Below, in pieces: positions 1 to 8,239 of a stretch of 14,101 bases of DNA (positions within the stretch are counted from its first letter, which is position 1; the number at the start of each line of letters is the position of its first letter). The notes beneath the pieces are model-generated. The model saw only the letters and a program-made list of their open reading frames with translations, had not been told where the DNA came from and ran no database searches. The translations under genes were made by a program, and so were the position numbers. Location of the stretch: NCBI GenBank assembly GCA_020634495.1, contig JACKBR010000085.1:1-14101 (forward strand). The letters are read 5' to 3'. This DNA is from Ardenticatenaceae bacterium. GTDB taxonomy: Bacteria; Chloroflexota; Anaerolineae; Promineifilales; Promineifilaceae.

Positions 1-189
1 TGAAGCCCAAACTCGCAGCCCAAAACCCGCACCGCCAATAAAAGCCCCTGCCAGCAGGCGGGGCATCGTCACCCGAGCATAGGGGTCTACCCACACGAGT
101 ACAAACCCGAGGAAGGCAATAACATTGCCAATAACAACTCGGTTCTCATAGAGCTTTTCTTGTAATGTTGGGCTAGAAGAGTTTGTCAT
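1..189 (-). CDS. Partial small membrane protein (N-terminal 63 residues)
   Basis: An ATG at 189 opens a frame that stays open for 63 codons to the left edge, so only the N-terminus is present. The translation begins MTNSSSPTLQEKLYENRVVI. It then shows a hydrophobic stretch (about residues 19-34, IGNVIAFLGFVLVWVD) and a second, glycine-rich one (about 46-58, LLAGAFIGGAGFGL), which suggests a small protein with at least two membrane helices. No convincing Shine-Dalgarno precedes the ATG (upstream reads AACGAAACT), so the start is uncertain. The gene lies 87 bp downstream of the lipoprotein gene on the same strand and could be the last member of that operon or a separate unit. I do not recognise a family from this fragment. 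Confidence 0.55.
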   Translation of the reverse strand, partial: MTNSSSPTLQEKLYENRVVIGNVIAFLGFVLVWVDPYARVTMPRLLAGAFIGGAGFGLRVWAS

Positions 190-276
190 AGTTTCGTTTA
201 TAGCCCAGGCAGATTTTTTTCGACAGAAAATTTACTGCCGAAAAACCTGTCAGGACTGCTTAACTCCTATCTTTGT
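190..276. other. Intergenic gap with A/T-ended inverted repeat
   Basis: This 87-bp gap separates the lipoprotein stop (TAA at 277-279) from the partial membrane-protein gene. It contains an inverted repeat: the arm at 216-226 (tttttcgacag) pairs with 235-245 (ctgccgaaaaa) around an 8-nt loop, giving 11 pairs with one G-U or mismatch depending on strand. It is not a canonical intrinsic terminator, because the T run precedes the stem rather than following it on either strand. It could be an operator or an RNA-stabilising 3' hairpin. No other signal was found here. Confidence 0.4.
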
Positions 277-2280
277 TTACTGAAATGAAATTGCTTGCAA
301 AATAGGCGTCACTGACCCGTCTGAAGTAAACAGGACGCGGTAGCGGACGGTGCCATTTAGCTCTGTGTCTGTTAAAGGGATACTGTTCTGGCCATCTCGC
401 AACTCAAAGCGGCCGTTTTCTACCCAGCTCTCCCCTTTATCCGAGGTTTCTAACTGTTCTAGCACCAGCACCAAACTTGTGCCTTCCGGAATTTCAACCT
501 GATAGTCAATCTCCTGCCACACATGTCCTGCTTCGGTTACATAAGCAGAAGAAACAAGCTGACCTTTAGCAACGTAGGCATCGGGATTGTCATAGGTTGG
601 TACAGCTAAACTGCCATGCGACATATGATCTCCGCCATCTGGCGACCCTACGACAATGGAGCCATAGCTGATTTGACCAGGCAATGTGGTAAAATTTGCG
701 CTGTCGTAAAAATTAGCGCGGTCGCCCGTTCCTTCGTAAATGCGGACAGGCCGGTAAGGCTGGCCAAAATCCCCCAATTGGCTAAATAAAATATCCAAAA
801 TACCGTCGCCATTATAATCTGTGACGGTACTTCCTTGTGACGCTTCCGTTGCCAACGGCAGACGGTTATCATCTGAAAAACCATCTGCCCCACCCCAATA
901 AATGTAGCTGTAGGGGTATTCAGGCTTGCCAACGTAAAGATAGGTTCCTGTCACGCTAATGATCAAATCGAGCCAGCCATCCTGATCCAGGTCGGCTACA
1001 GAAACGGCACTGCCGCCATCTGTGGCTAAATCAGTGCGGTTGTCTACAGAATAACCAGCGGTGCTTCCCCAATATACAAAGGTGTCTGGCAAAGGCGGCA
1101 GAGCAAAACTGCCTGCGTTGGCAAAAACAATATCGGGGAACCCATCCTTATTAAAATCGGCCACTTTGACGCCTGTTGCACCTTTGGTAGGCAGTTCAAT
1201 ACGTTGCTCTGCTGAGAAACCTTTCGGACCACCCAGGTAAATATAGCTAGGTGGCCAGTTGTAATCTTGCCCATAATCTAGAAGCTCATCCACCGGTGGG
1301 AAACCGGCTGAATTGGAGAAAACAATATCCAACCAGCCATCTCTGTTCATATCGTGTATTACCAGTCCGCCAACACCATGGGTTTCAAGCTCGGTACGAT
1401 TATCGGCTAAATACCCGTCTGGCCCGCCCCAATAAATTAAACTGGGTGGAAAAGGAAAGGTGTAATCGCCCAGGTTGGCAAAAACAACATCCGGGTAGCC
1501 GTCTTTATTTAGATCGCCAACGGCCGTTCCCGTGGCAGCATTGGTGGGTAATGAAACAAAGCGATCTCGCTGGTACCCATCCTGGGTGCCCCAATAAATT
1601 CGGCTGTTGACATAAGGCGGATGAAACTCGCCGCCGCCAGCCATCGCCAGATCAAGAATGCCATCAAGGTTTAAGTCCATCGCTGCAATGCTGCTGGGTC
1701 TTTCACCGGGAATGCCTGTTGTCCTGTTTTGATCATACCCATCTGGCCCGCCCCAATAAATTTGGGCATCAGGCATGGTATGGTCTTCATTACTCAGCCG
1801 GATTTGGGCAAACGGTGCGTCGATGAATTCATAGTTGCCCGAATTGGCAATAATAATGTCTGTATAGCCATCATTATTTAGATCGTTGTTTAGGGTAGCA
1901 GACGCTGCATCCAAATGGCTCAAAGCCAGCGTGCCGTCCTCAAGGCGTTGCAGTCCGGCGGTAAAATTATAACCAGCTTCATTTTCTGCCCTAACAAACC
2001 CTGGCCCATCAGCCCAGCTTGTCTGGTTCCAGCTGAGTGTGTTTGAAACGGCCGTTGAATCAACTTCACTTTCCGTCGAATCGGCAACACTTTCTGCTGA
2101 ATCAACCACACTGTCTGTTGAGTCAATGACATCTTCGGCCGTATCGACAATACCATCCGTTGAATCGACGAACGTTTCTGGCTGAGCTGCTTCTTCAACA
2201 GCGCCATCTGCCTGGCAAGCAGCCAGCCATACTAGGCCCAACACAACTAAAAGTAAAATCATTATTTTTCGAGAAAACAT
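277..2280 (-). CDS. Lipoprotein with seven FG-GAP/VCBS-type propeller repeats
   Basis: Predicted exported lipoprotein of 667 residues. The N-terminus has a charged start, a hydrophobic core and a lipobox LAAC with the lipidation cysteine at 22. Residues 38-79 are six tandem 7-residue units of the VDSTDxV type, probably a flexible stalk. Seven calcium-loop motifs of the DxNxDGxxD type start near residues 133, 202, 256, 310, 375, 430 and 488. Most blades also carry an IYWGGPDGY-like motif, so residues about 125-520 should form a seven-bladed FG-GAP beta-propeller. The C-terminal 140 residues look like an all-beta domain. A strong Shine-Dalgarno (GGAGGT, 2287-2292) lies 6 nt before the ATG. The gene starts 18 bp after the MacB-type ATPase stop, so it is probably the extracytoplasmic partner or binding subunit of that transporter. 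Such propellers usually bind proteins or glycans; the ligand is unknown. Confidence 0.88.
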   Translation of the reverse strand: MFSRKIMILLLVVLGLVWLAACQADGAVEEAAQPETFVDSTDGIVDTAEDVIDSTDSVVDSAESVADSTESEVDSTAVSNTLSWNQTSWADGPGFVRAENEAGYNFTAGLQRLEDGTLALSHLDAASATLNNDLNNDGYTDIIIANSGNYEFIDAPFAQIRLSNEDHTMPDAQIYWGGPDGYDQNRTTGIPGERPSSIAAMDLNLDGILDLAMAGGGEFHPPYVNSRIYWGTQDGYQRDRFVSLPTNAATGTAVGDLNKDGYPDVVFANLGDYTFPFPPSLIYWGGPDGYLADNRTELETHGVGGLVIHDMNRDGWLDIVFSNSAGFPPVDELLDYGQDYNWPPSYIYLGGPKGFSAEQRIELPTKGATGVKVADFNKDGFPDIVFANAGSFALPPLPDTFVYWGSTAGYSVDNRTDLATDGGSAVSVADLDQDGWLDLIISVTGTYLYVGKPEYPYSYIYWGGADGFSDDNRLPLATEASQGSTVTDYNGDGILDILFSQLGDFGQPYRPVRIYEGTGDRANFYDSANFTTLPGQISYGSIVVGSPDGGDHMSHGSLAVPTYDNPDAYVAKGQLVSSAYVTEAGHVWQEIDYQVEIPEGTSLVLVLEQLETSDKGESWVENGRFELRDGQNSIPLTDTELNGTVRYRVLFTSDGSVTPILQAISFQ
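2044..2169 (-). repeat. Six 21-bp tandem repeats encoding a heptad stalk
   Basis: Six imperfect 21-bp units lie in frame inside the lipoprotein gene. On the plus strand they follow a pattern like gttgaatcnacnacactntc. Each encodes a 7-residue unit such as VDSTDGI, VDTAEDV, IDSTDSV, VDSAESV, ADSTESE and VDSTAVS. The period equals seven codons, so unit number can change by slippage without breaking the frame. The position directly after the lipidated cysteine fits an acidic, Ser/Thr-rich spacer lifting the propeller off the membrane. Confidence 0.85.
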
Positions 2281-2298
2281 TTAATTACCTCCAGGGAG

Positions 2299-2982
2299 TT
2301 AACGGCCGTTCCTCAGCTCCATCAACCGCCCATCCACTAGTTCAAACCGGCGCTGCGGCTTGTCTATGAGTTCAGGTTGGTGGGTCACAATCACAACGGC
2401 ACACTTCTGCACACTATTCACAAATCCTGCCAATAACCGGATAATTTCTAAGCCCGTTTTGCGGTCCAGATTGCCGGTTGGTTCGTCAGCCAGAATAATA
2501 TCCGGCTGTTGTATCAAAGCTCGGGCAATGGCCACACGTTGCTGTTCCCCGCCAGATAATTGCGACGGCCGTTGCCCCATCTGCTGCTCCAACTCCACCG
2601 CTGCCAGCAGCGACGTTGCCCGTGCTTCATTTACAACGCTACCTGAAAGAATAAACGGCAACGTCACATTTTCTAGCGCTGTCATGTGACTCAATAAATG
2701 GCTTTGCTGAAAGACAAAGCCAATATGCTTGGCGCGTAGCTGGGCCAGCTCATTACTTGTCAGCGAGCTGGTGTCCTGCTCGTCAATGGTTAACCGGCCC
2801 GCACTTGGAGTATCCAGGCAACCCAGAATGTTCAGCAAGGTTGTTTTGCCAGACCCGCTGGCTCCTGTAATGACAACCAGCTCACCGGGACGAATGCACA
2901 GCGAAACATCAGATAAAGCCATTCTACCAACACCAGCCTGAGAATATATTTTGCTAATATTTTCGGCTCTAATTTGCGTCAC
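2299..2982 (-). CDS. MacB/LolD-type ABC transporter ATP-binding protein
   Basis: Cytoplasmic ATPase of 227 residues, the usual length of the MacB/LolD/FtsE-like class that drives FtsX-fold permeases. Visible motifs are Walker [10 protein letters not shown] (40-48), Q-loop Q92, signature [15 protein letters not shown] (142-156), Walker B ILADEP (163-168) with catalytic E167, D-loop NLD, and H-loop H201. [10 protein letters not shown] is characteristic of this subfamily. The start is GTG at 2980-2982, directly after the TAA of the fusion permease and preceded by GAGGTGG (2987-2993), so the two genes are translationally coupled. The obvious partner is the FtsX-type half of the upstream fusion protein, with the downstream lipoprotein as a possible accessory. 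MacB-type systems work by mechanotransmission rather than classical alternating access, so the output may be mechanical work on an extracytoplasmic domain. The substrate is unknown. Confidence 0.95.
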   Translation of the reverse strand: MTQIRAENISKIYSQAGVGRMALSDVSLCIRPGELVVITGASGSGKTTLLNILGCLDTPSAGRLTIDEQDTSSLTSNELAQLRAKHIGFVFQQSHLLSHMTALENVTLPFILSGSVVNEARATSLLAAVELEQQMGQRPSQLSGGEQQRVAIARALIQQPDIILADEPTGNLDRKTGLEIIRLLAGFVNSVQKCAVVIVTHQPELIDKPQRRFELVDGRLMELRNGR

Positions 2983-5900
2983 TTAGCCACCTCGCCGTAT
3001 CGCTTCCACGGGCTGCAACCGGGCCGCAACATAGGCCGGATAGCTGCCGCAACCCACTGTGATAAGCAAGGAAAAAACAAGCGCAAAAAGCAACAAATAA
3101 GGAGCAACAGGCAAGACAGAGACGCCGGCAATCCATTGCAACAACAGCAGCAGGATAAAGCCAAGCATGCTGCCCAAAACGGCGCTGATCAGGCCAATGC
3201 TGGCCGCTTCAGCCAAAAAGATGCGCATTACGGCCGTATCGCTGGCCCCTAGCGCCTTCATGATACCAATTTCATCAATACGCTCGCGGATTCCCACAAG
3301 CAGCATGTTGGCGACACCAATGCCGCTGACAATCAGCGTTAAAAGACTAATGACCGTCACAATAGCTGTAAATTGGGCCAGCAGCGTATCTACCTGGCTT
3401 AACAATCGCTGACTGGAAATAATGCTAAATTCAGTATTGGCGTGATGGGTATTAATAATAGTTTCTAGCTGCTGCGTCACCGTTTCTATGACGGCCGAAT
3501 CCTCCACTCGCACCTCAATGCCATCATAATAGTCACGCCCAGTGAATTTGGTCGCTTCGGCCAGCGGGGTATAAATCGTGATGTCCGGGCTGACAATGGT
3601 CTCCAGACGCCCGCGAATGCCGCCGACTTCATCCATCGTGCCCACCACCGTCATACGATTGCCATCGATCGTCAGCTCGTCACCAACTGAAAGGGGGCGG
3701 GCAAAAGCATCCTGGGCTACCGCGTACCCCACCACCACTTCATCTGGCGCTGATTCGGTTAAGAAACGGCCGTCTCCCATTTGGGCCACAGACACGTCTA
3801 AAAACGTCTCCGGTTCGACAAACTGCACAGTCATCTGCAAAGTTTGCCCATTGACGGTAACAGGTAAATCTTCCTGGGCGAAGGGTGAAGCCCCAATCAC
3901 CTGGGACAAGGAACTTATACCGTCTACATCGTCATCATCCAGGCGAGCCTTAGGCTGCACCCGCAACCCTTCCGTTGGTGGGCCAAAACGAACTTCAAGC
4001 TGATAAGGTAAAACCAGTAGGCGATTGGTGCCAAAGGTAGCAAAATCTTTTGTGAGTTGGTTACGGAAAGCCAGCGTTAGCGTAAGCGTAGCCCCAATCG
4101 CTGCTGTCCCCAACACCACCCCGGTGCTGGTTAGCACTGTACGCAAACGGTGCCGGCGTAAATTACGCACACCCAACAAAAACAAAGGTCGTTGACGGGC
4201 GACAACCACACCGAGCCAAGCTAACCCACCCAGAAAGACCGCCACCCCAACACCGCCCACGATTATTTGCCAGGTCAAAAATCTGGGTGATTCTGATTGA
4301 AAAGCTTGCGTCAGGGTGTGGGTTTGTCCTGTAACATCCAGATAAGTGACTTGCAGCGTGGGGTCCGTAGTTGGGATGGACTGGCTGAGACGGCTGCCAG
4401 CTTCGAGTTCATCAATTTGCCATTCCCAGTTGATGTCTGGCGCGGTTAATTGCAGAGAGCGGGCCGCATAACGGCCGTTATTCTCCACCCACAAACGCGC
4501 TTCATTTCTCCCCTCCGGCGTGAGCGTAAACGAAAGGTCAACCGGGCCACCCAGTGCCGGACCGCCCGCCACAGGTGTAGGCAATTGCTGATGGGTCACC
4601 TCGTACGAGGTGCAATCTTCAGCCAAAGATTGCTGCCGGTATTCGCCTAGTGCCAATAGTGGCCAGTGGGTAGCGTAGAGATCATTGGTGTAGGGGTCGA
4701 TGCCCAAAACTGTGTAGGCATTCCCAGGCCAATCACCGTCTTCAGTTTGAGTAGTAAGCAAATATTGCACACCCGCCACCAGAGCGGGATCATCCTGAGG
4801 TAGCCCAGCGGCCAACAAACCCAGTACACCCCAGGCTGTTTGCTCAGGCGTACTGGCAGCGGGGGCAGTGTAACTGATACCTCGACTTTGATCCCATGAA
4901 GAGAAGGCCTCGCCCCAACCACCATCCTCGTTTTGTTGATCGCGCAGCCAAGCCGCGGCCGTTTGCACAAACGGAGCCTGCCTATCGGCTTCTACATCAT
5001 GTAAGCCCACCAGGACGGCCGTTGTGCCATACAGATAGCTCAATCCCCAACGGCCGTACCACGATCCTTGTTCTGTTTGCGCCCGTTGTAAATAAGCAAT
5101 TGCCTGATCAATTTCCGGGTCACCGGCTGTGTAGCCCACAGCCCCCAGAGCAGAAAGAACATGGCCTGTCACGTCGGGAATGCTGGTGTCTTCAATACCT
5201 GTTGGCAGATCGGCGTCATTTTCCTGGTCGTCGTCTTGCAAAAAGGTAGCCCAGCCGCCATCTTCACCCTGCATAAAAAGCAGCCAGGCTTCTGCCTTTG
5301 CCACCGCGGTCTGCCGAGCGTATTCCGTGTGGCTGCTACGCCCCACCATTTGGCTCATGGCCAGCAATGCCAGGCTGGTATCGTCGCTGTCGGGGTAGAT
5401 AAGGTTATTGGCGTTATACGACCACCCGCCTGGTGCAGCCTCCGAAAGATCCAGACCGCCTGGTGATTGGGTAGAGACCAACCATTTGATTGTAGGCTGT
5501 AAGGCAGGATCACAGGCAGACACCCCTCCAGAATGCAAAGCTAATACGGCCAGGGATGTATCCCACACGCTTAATTCAAACGGCCGTAACAACCCATCCG
5601 GTAATTGTAAGGAGCGTAAGAAACGAAAGCCATCCTCAATTTGGGGCCGGTATGCGGTTCCATCCAGGTCGTGCAAGGCCATGATGGCAAAAAAAGTTGG
5701 GTATCCGGTAAACCAAGAACCGTCGGCCAATTGATGGGAAAGCAACCACGTTTCCGCTTTTTCCAACCCTTGACGCTCGACCAACGATAAATCATTGTTT
5801 TGATGAAGCGTTCGCAATACAGTCACTGGCACAAATCCTTCACGCCACCAGGGTGGGAAGGAGCGCATGGTTTCCGGCGGCGTCCCAGGAGCCAGCAATA

Positions 5901-6438
5901 GCTGCGTGTTAAATTGCGCCAAAGCCGGTCCATTCCAATCGCCTTTACCGAATAGAGCGTACATCGCCTGCACGAGCGGGTCTGCCGCCTCGATACCACC
6001 ATGCCGGGTTATATATTCTTGACCACTGGTGAAATCAACAGTTTCTGGTGATACTCCGGCTAATTCCAGTGCCAACAGGGCTGCGGCCGTATTCGATAAA
6101 CTCGCCGGGCTTTCAGCTACCGTTTGGCCCCATGTTCCCGTAGCATCTTGGCTTTCAGCCAGCCAGGTAATGGCCATATCGTAATAAGGCTGGTCAAAAA
6201 TACCCACATAATTGCTGGCAATGATGTAATAAGCCGTATGGCGGCTGGACATGGTAATGTTGCCAGCCCAATATCCAGTGGCGTGCTGCCTGGCGAGCAG
6301 GCTATTGATGGCCAGCTCAATGGCCTGGTCAACTTCATCGCCAGGCTGCGCCAGAGCTGACGAGCGGGCACCAAAGAACCCAATCAAGCACAGGACAGCT
6401 CCCAAAAAACGGAGAAAGATGGTACGGTGTTTCTTCAT
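2983..6438 (-). CDS. Exported squalene-hopene-cyclase-like domain fused to MacB/FtsX-type permease
   Basis: A 1151-residue fusion. Residues 1-30 are a signal peptide ending ALA-QP. Residues about 36-602 align block by block with squalene-hopene cyclase: QHATGYW near the start, VWDTSLAVLAL at 291-301, the class II acid motif YPDSDDT at 348-354 (D350, D352, D353), DVTGHVL (422-428), GSWYGRWGLSYLYGTTAV (458-475), STPEQTAWGVLGLLAAG (529-545) and WPLLALGEYR (592-601). QW-type motifs end at W57, W103, W242, W396, W460, W508 and W570. Residues about 630-715 look like a beta-sandwich linker. A helix (725-747) follows, then a MacB-type permease: helix 768-790, extracytoplasmic domain about 800-1015, and three helices near 1021-1048, 1078-1103 and 1111-1130, with the FtsX-like GIGVANMLLVGIRERIDEIG. 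The cyclase part would lie outside the cytoplasm. The ATG overlaps the methyltransferase stop (ATGA) and lacks its own Shine-Dalgarno, so it relies on coupling. Whether it cyclises or only binds an isoprenoid cannot be read from sequence. Confidence 0.92.
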   Translation of the reverse strand: MKKHRTIFLRFLGAVLCLIGFFGARSSALAQPGDEVDQAIELAINSLLARQHATGYWAGNITMSSRHTAYYIIASNYVGIFDQPYYDMAITWLAESQDATGTWGQTVAESPASLSNTAAALLALELAGVSPETVDFTSGQEYITRHGGIEAADPLVQAMYALFGKGDWNGPALAQFNTQLLLAPGTPPETMRSFPPWWREGFVPVTVLRTLHQNNDLSLVERQGLEKAETWLLSHQLADGSWFTGYPTFFAIMALHDLDGTAYRPQIEDGFRFLRSLQLPDGLLRPFELSVWDTSLAVLALHSGGVSACDPALQPTIKWLVSTQSPGGLDLSEAAPGGWSYNANNLIYPDSDDTSLALLAMSQMVGRSSHTEYARQTAVAKAEAWLLFMQGEDGGWATFLQDDDQENDADLPTGIEDTSIPDVTGHVLSALGAVGYTAGDPEIDQAIAYLQRAQTEQGSWYGRWGLSYLYGTTAVLVGLHDVEADRQAPFVQTAAAWLRDQQNEDGGWGEAFSSWDQSRGISYTAPAASTPEQTAWGVLGLLAAGLPQDDPALVAGVQYLLTTQTEDGDWPGNAYTVLGIDPYTNDLYATHWPLLALGEYRQQSLAEDCTSYEVTHQQLPTPVAGGPALGGPVDLSFTLTPEGRNEARLWVENNGRYAARSLQLTAPDINWEWQIDELEAGSRLSQSIPTTDPTLQVTYLDVTGQTHTLTQAFQSESPRFLTWQIIVGGVGVAVFLGGLAWLGVVVARQRPLFLLGVRNLRRHRLRTVLTSTGVVLGTAAIGATLTLTLAFRNQLTKDFATFGTNRLLVLPYQLEVRFGPPTEGLRVQPKARLDDDDVDGISSLSQVIGASPFAQEDLPVTVNGQTLQMTVQFVEPETFLDVSVAQMGDGRFLTESAPDEVVVGYAVAQDAFARPLSVGDELTIDGNRMTVVGTMDEVGGIRGRLETIVSPDITIYTPLAEATKFTGRDYYDGIEVRVEDSAVIETVTQQLETIINTHHANTEFSIISSQRLLSQVDTLLAQFTAIVTVISLLTLIVSGIGVANMLLVGIRERIDEIGIMKALGASDTAVMRIFLAEAASIGLISAVLGSMLGFILLLLLQWIAGVSVLPVAPYLLLFALVFSLLITVGCGSYPAYVAARLQPVEAIRRGG

Positions 6439-7463
6439 GCTGTCGATTTGGTAGCAATAATAAGCGAAGCAGGATTTCGTAAATGACGAACTTTTTGGGT
6501 TCGAAATCCTGCCTCGTCCAACCATTGCCGGATGGTCGTTTGTTTATATGTTTTGCCTTTTCCAAAAAAACAGCGCATCCCCAACGAAAATGAAGCTGAC
6601 CAGCCTTTAGCCAAACGGTCAGCCAAAAAGTCGGCGACGACCAGCGTGCCACCGGGAACCATAGCCTGGGCCAAACGGTGAAGAAGCTGTTGGTTTTGAG
6701 TCGGTGAGAACAGATGCAAAATGGAAAAGAGCAGCACAATGTCGTACCCTTCTCCCAATGAGTGTTGCCAAAAATCGCCTGGCTGGTAGGTTACACGATC
6801 TTGCACTGCCATTTCGACAGCTACCTCTTGCCCGATGGCAATGGCCGCGGGCTGGTCAAATACGGTTGCCTGGAGTTGCGGATACCTTTGGCAAAAAGAG
6901 CTGGCATACAGTCCGTGACTGCCGCCCAGGTCTAGCAGTCGCCGAGCCTGGGTAGGCACGGGAACATGAGCCAACACCTGGCCAACAGACATCCTGGCTC
7001 CATCACGCATGCCAAGTACGTAAAAGCGCCAACGGTCTGGTTTTTGGGCCAGGTAGGTTTGGTAGCTAGTGGGCAGCAAGCCGGTACGGGTTAGTTCAGT
7101 CAATGAGGTGGCCATGAAGGCGGCATCTTCCTGAAAGAGAACCATGTTGCTCAAGCTGGTGGGGGAGGTGCTGACAAGGTATTTTCTGGCCGTGCGGGTG
7201 TTTTGGTAACGGCCGTTTTTCACTTTGACATAACCAAATCCCTCCAAAGCATCCAACATCAATTGTAGCGTATCACCCTCTGCCTGAATCGTCTGAACAA
7301 TCTTGTCATATGGCTGTGGGGTACCCGCCAGCGCATCGAACACCCCCAGTTGGGTAGCAGAAATGATAATCCGGGCCTTCATCACCGGATCGGTCACATC
7401 CAGCAAGGGCTGGGGAACAACATCGAGCCAACCTAAAATTGCCAACAGGATAGACTGCCACAT
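6435..7463 (-). CDS. Class I SAM-dependent O-methyltransferase (Methyltransf_2-like)
   Basis: Predicted 342-residue methyltransferase. Residues about 20-100 form the winged-helix dimerisation region typical of bacterial and plant small-molecule O-methyltransferases (GVFDALAG, then LDALEGFGYVKVKNGRY). The SAM motif I is LLDLGGSHGLYA (176-187), followed by the ribose-binding acidic block VFDQPA (201-206), GDFW (229-232) and the post-motif YDIVLLFSILHLFSP (240-254). The C-terminus (TIRQWLDEAGF) is also typical. The start at 7463 is fixed by GAGGAG (7469-7474) five nt upstream, with the stop of the ABC-2 permease inside that spacer; a longer in-frame extension would overlap the permease gene and is unlikely. 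The stop overlaps the start of the fusion gene by 4 nt. The family methylates hydroxyl groups on aromatic, polyketide or isoprenoid-quinone-like molecules; the substrate here is unknown, but it is coupled to two transporters and a cyclase-like protein. Confidence 0.9.
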   Translation of the reverse strand: MWQSILLAILGWLDVVPQPLLDVTDPVMKARIIISATQLGVFDALAGTPQPYDKIVQTIQAEGDTLQLMLDALEGFGYVKVKNGRYQNTRTARKYLVSTSPTSLSNMVLFQEDAAFMATSLTELTRTGLLPTSYQTYLAQKPDRWRFYVLGMRDGARMSVGQVLAHVPVPTQARRLLDLGGSHGLYASSFCQRYPQLQATVFDQPAAIAIGQEVAVEMAVQDRVTYQPGDFWQHSLGEGYDIVLLFSILHLFSPTQNQQLLHRLAQAMVPGGTLVVADFLADRLAKGWSASFSLGMRCFFGKGKTYKQTTIRQWLDEAGFRTQKVRHLRNPASLIIATKSTA

Positions 7464-7465
7464 CT

Positions 7466-8239
7466 TTACTCCTCTTTTGCACTCACTCCCTTGATGAAGA
7501 CACGATGCGAAAGAAACAGAAAGACAGCGGCAACTGCCAGCACAACGCCCAAGCGCCACAGGTAATCGTTCCACCCCAAGCCATCGATTAAAACGGTGCG
7601 CATCGCTTCTACGGCGTAGGTAATAGGGTTAAACCGAGCAATGGTACGGATGAAGCGTGGCGCAAATTCGATGGGAAACAGTGCCGAACTCAGGAAAACG
7701 GGAGGCAAAATGAGCAGCTGTAAAAAGCCAATGAACTGTTCCGGAACAAAATTGATCATCATCATGGATAAGCTAATAAAAATAAGCTCGACGGCGACAT
7801 AAACAACAATGATCAGCGGGATTCCGGCAAGGCCCGTTACATTGTGCATGCCCATCAATGCGCCAACGCCCATAATAACCAGTGATTCAACAACACCAAA
7901 TAAGATAGTAACCGTGGCCTGACCCACAAAAATGGATGTCCGGGAAATAGGCGCCACCAAAATTTTGTCCAGGAAACCGTAATAACGGTGCCAGGTCAGG
8001 TTAAAACAGCTAATGAGTCCGCGGGCGACAGCATTCATCGCCAGGATGCCGGGGACGAGGAAGGTTGTGTAGTTGGGGGCAGGGAACCCAGGAAAACGAG
8101 CCAAGTTATAGAACATTGAACCAAAGAGGAGCAGCCATAAGATAGGATTAACGAATCCGAGAACGATAGGAACAGGATTTCTCCTAAGAAAGCGAGATTC
8201 TCGCCACATGATGGTGGGGGCATCTTTAAGTGCAGACAT
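7466..8239 (-). CDS. ABC-2 type (DrrB-like) transporter permease
   Basis: An integral membrane protein of 257 residues with about six predicted helices, the standard length and plan of DrrB/NodJ-type ABC-2 permeases. Family blocks seen are the amphipathic start WRESRFLRRNPVPIV, LVPGILAMNAVARG, the coupling segment RYYGFLDKILVAPISRTSIFVG, and the conserved ABC-2 signature region around ILPPVFLSSALFPIEFAP followed by ARFNPITYAVEAMR. The ATG lies immediately after the TAA of the DrrA-like ATPase gene with no spacer, so the pair is co-translated. It should form the membrane channel of a drug, lipid or polysaccharide exporter with that ATPase. The methyltransferase gene starts 2 nt after its stop, which suggests the exported compound may be methylated first. 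ACGGCCGT does not occur in this gene, unlike most of its neighbours. Confidence 0.93.
   Translation of the reverse strand: MSALKDAPTIMWRESRFLRRNPVPIVLGFVNPILWLLLFGSMFYNLARFPGFPAPNYTTFLVPGILAMNAVARGLISCFNLTWHRYYGFLDKILVAPISRTSIFVGQATVTILFGVVESLVIMGVGALMGMHNVTGLAGIPLIIVVYVAVELIFISLSMMMINFVPEQFIGFLQLLILPPVFLSSALFPIEFAPRFIRTIARFNPITYAVEAMRTVLIDGLGWNDYLWRLGVVLAVAAVFLFLSHRVFIKGVSAKEE

Noticed and set aside
6439..6525. N-terminal extension of the fusion protein by 29 residues
   Set aside because: It would overlap the methyltransferase gene and hide the signal peptide. The ATGA overlap at 6435-6438 gives a clean coupled start that exposes a classic signal sequence.
7464..7574. Longer start for the O-methyltransferase
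   Set aside because: The extra 37 residues are Cys/Arg-rich, unlike the family, and lie inside the ABC-2 permease gene. GAGGAG is correctly placed for ATG 7463.
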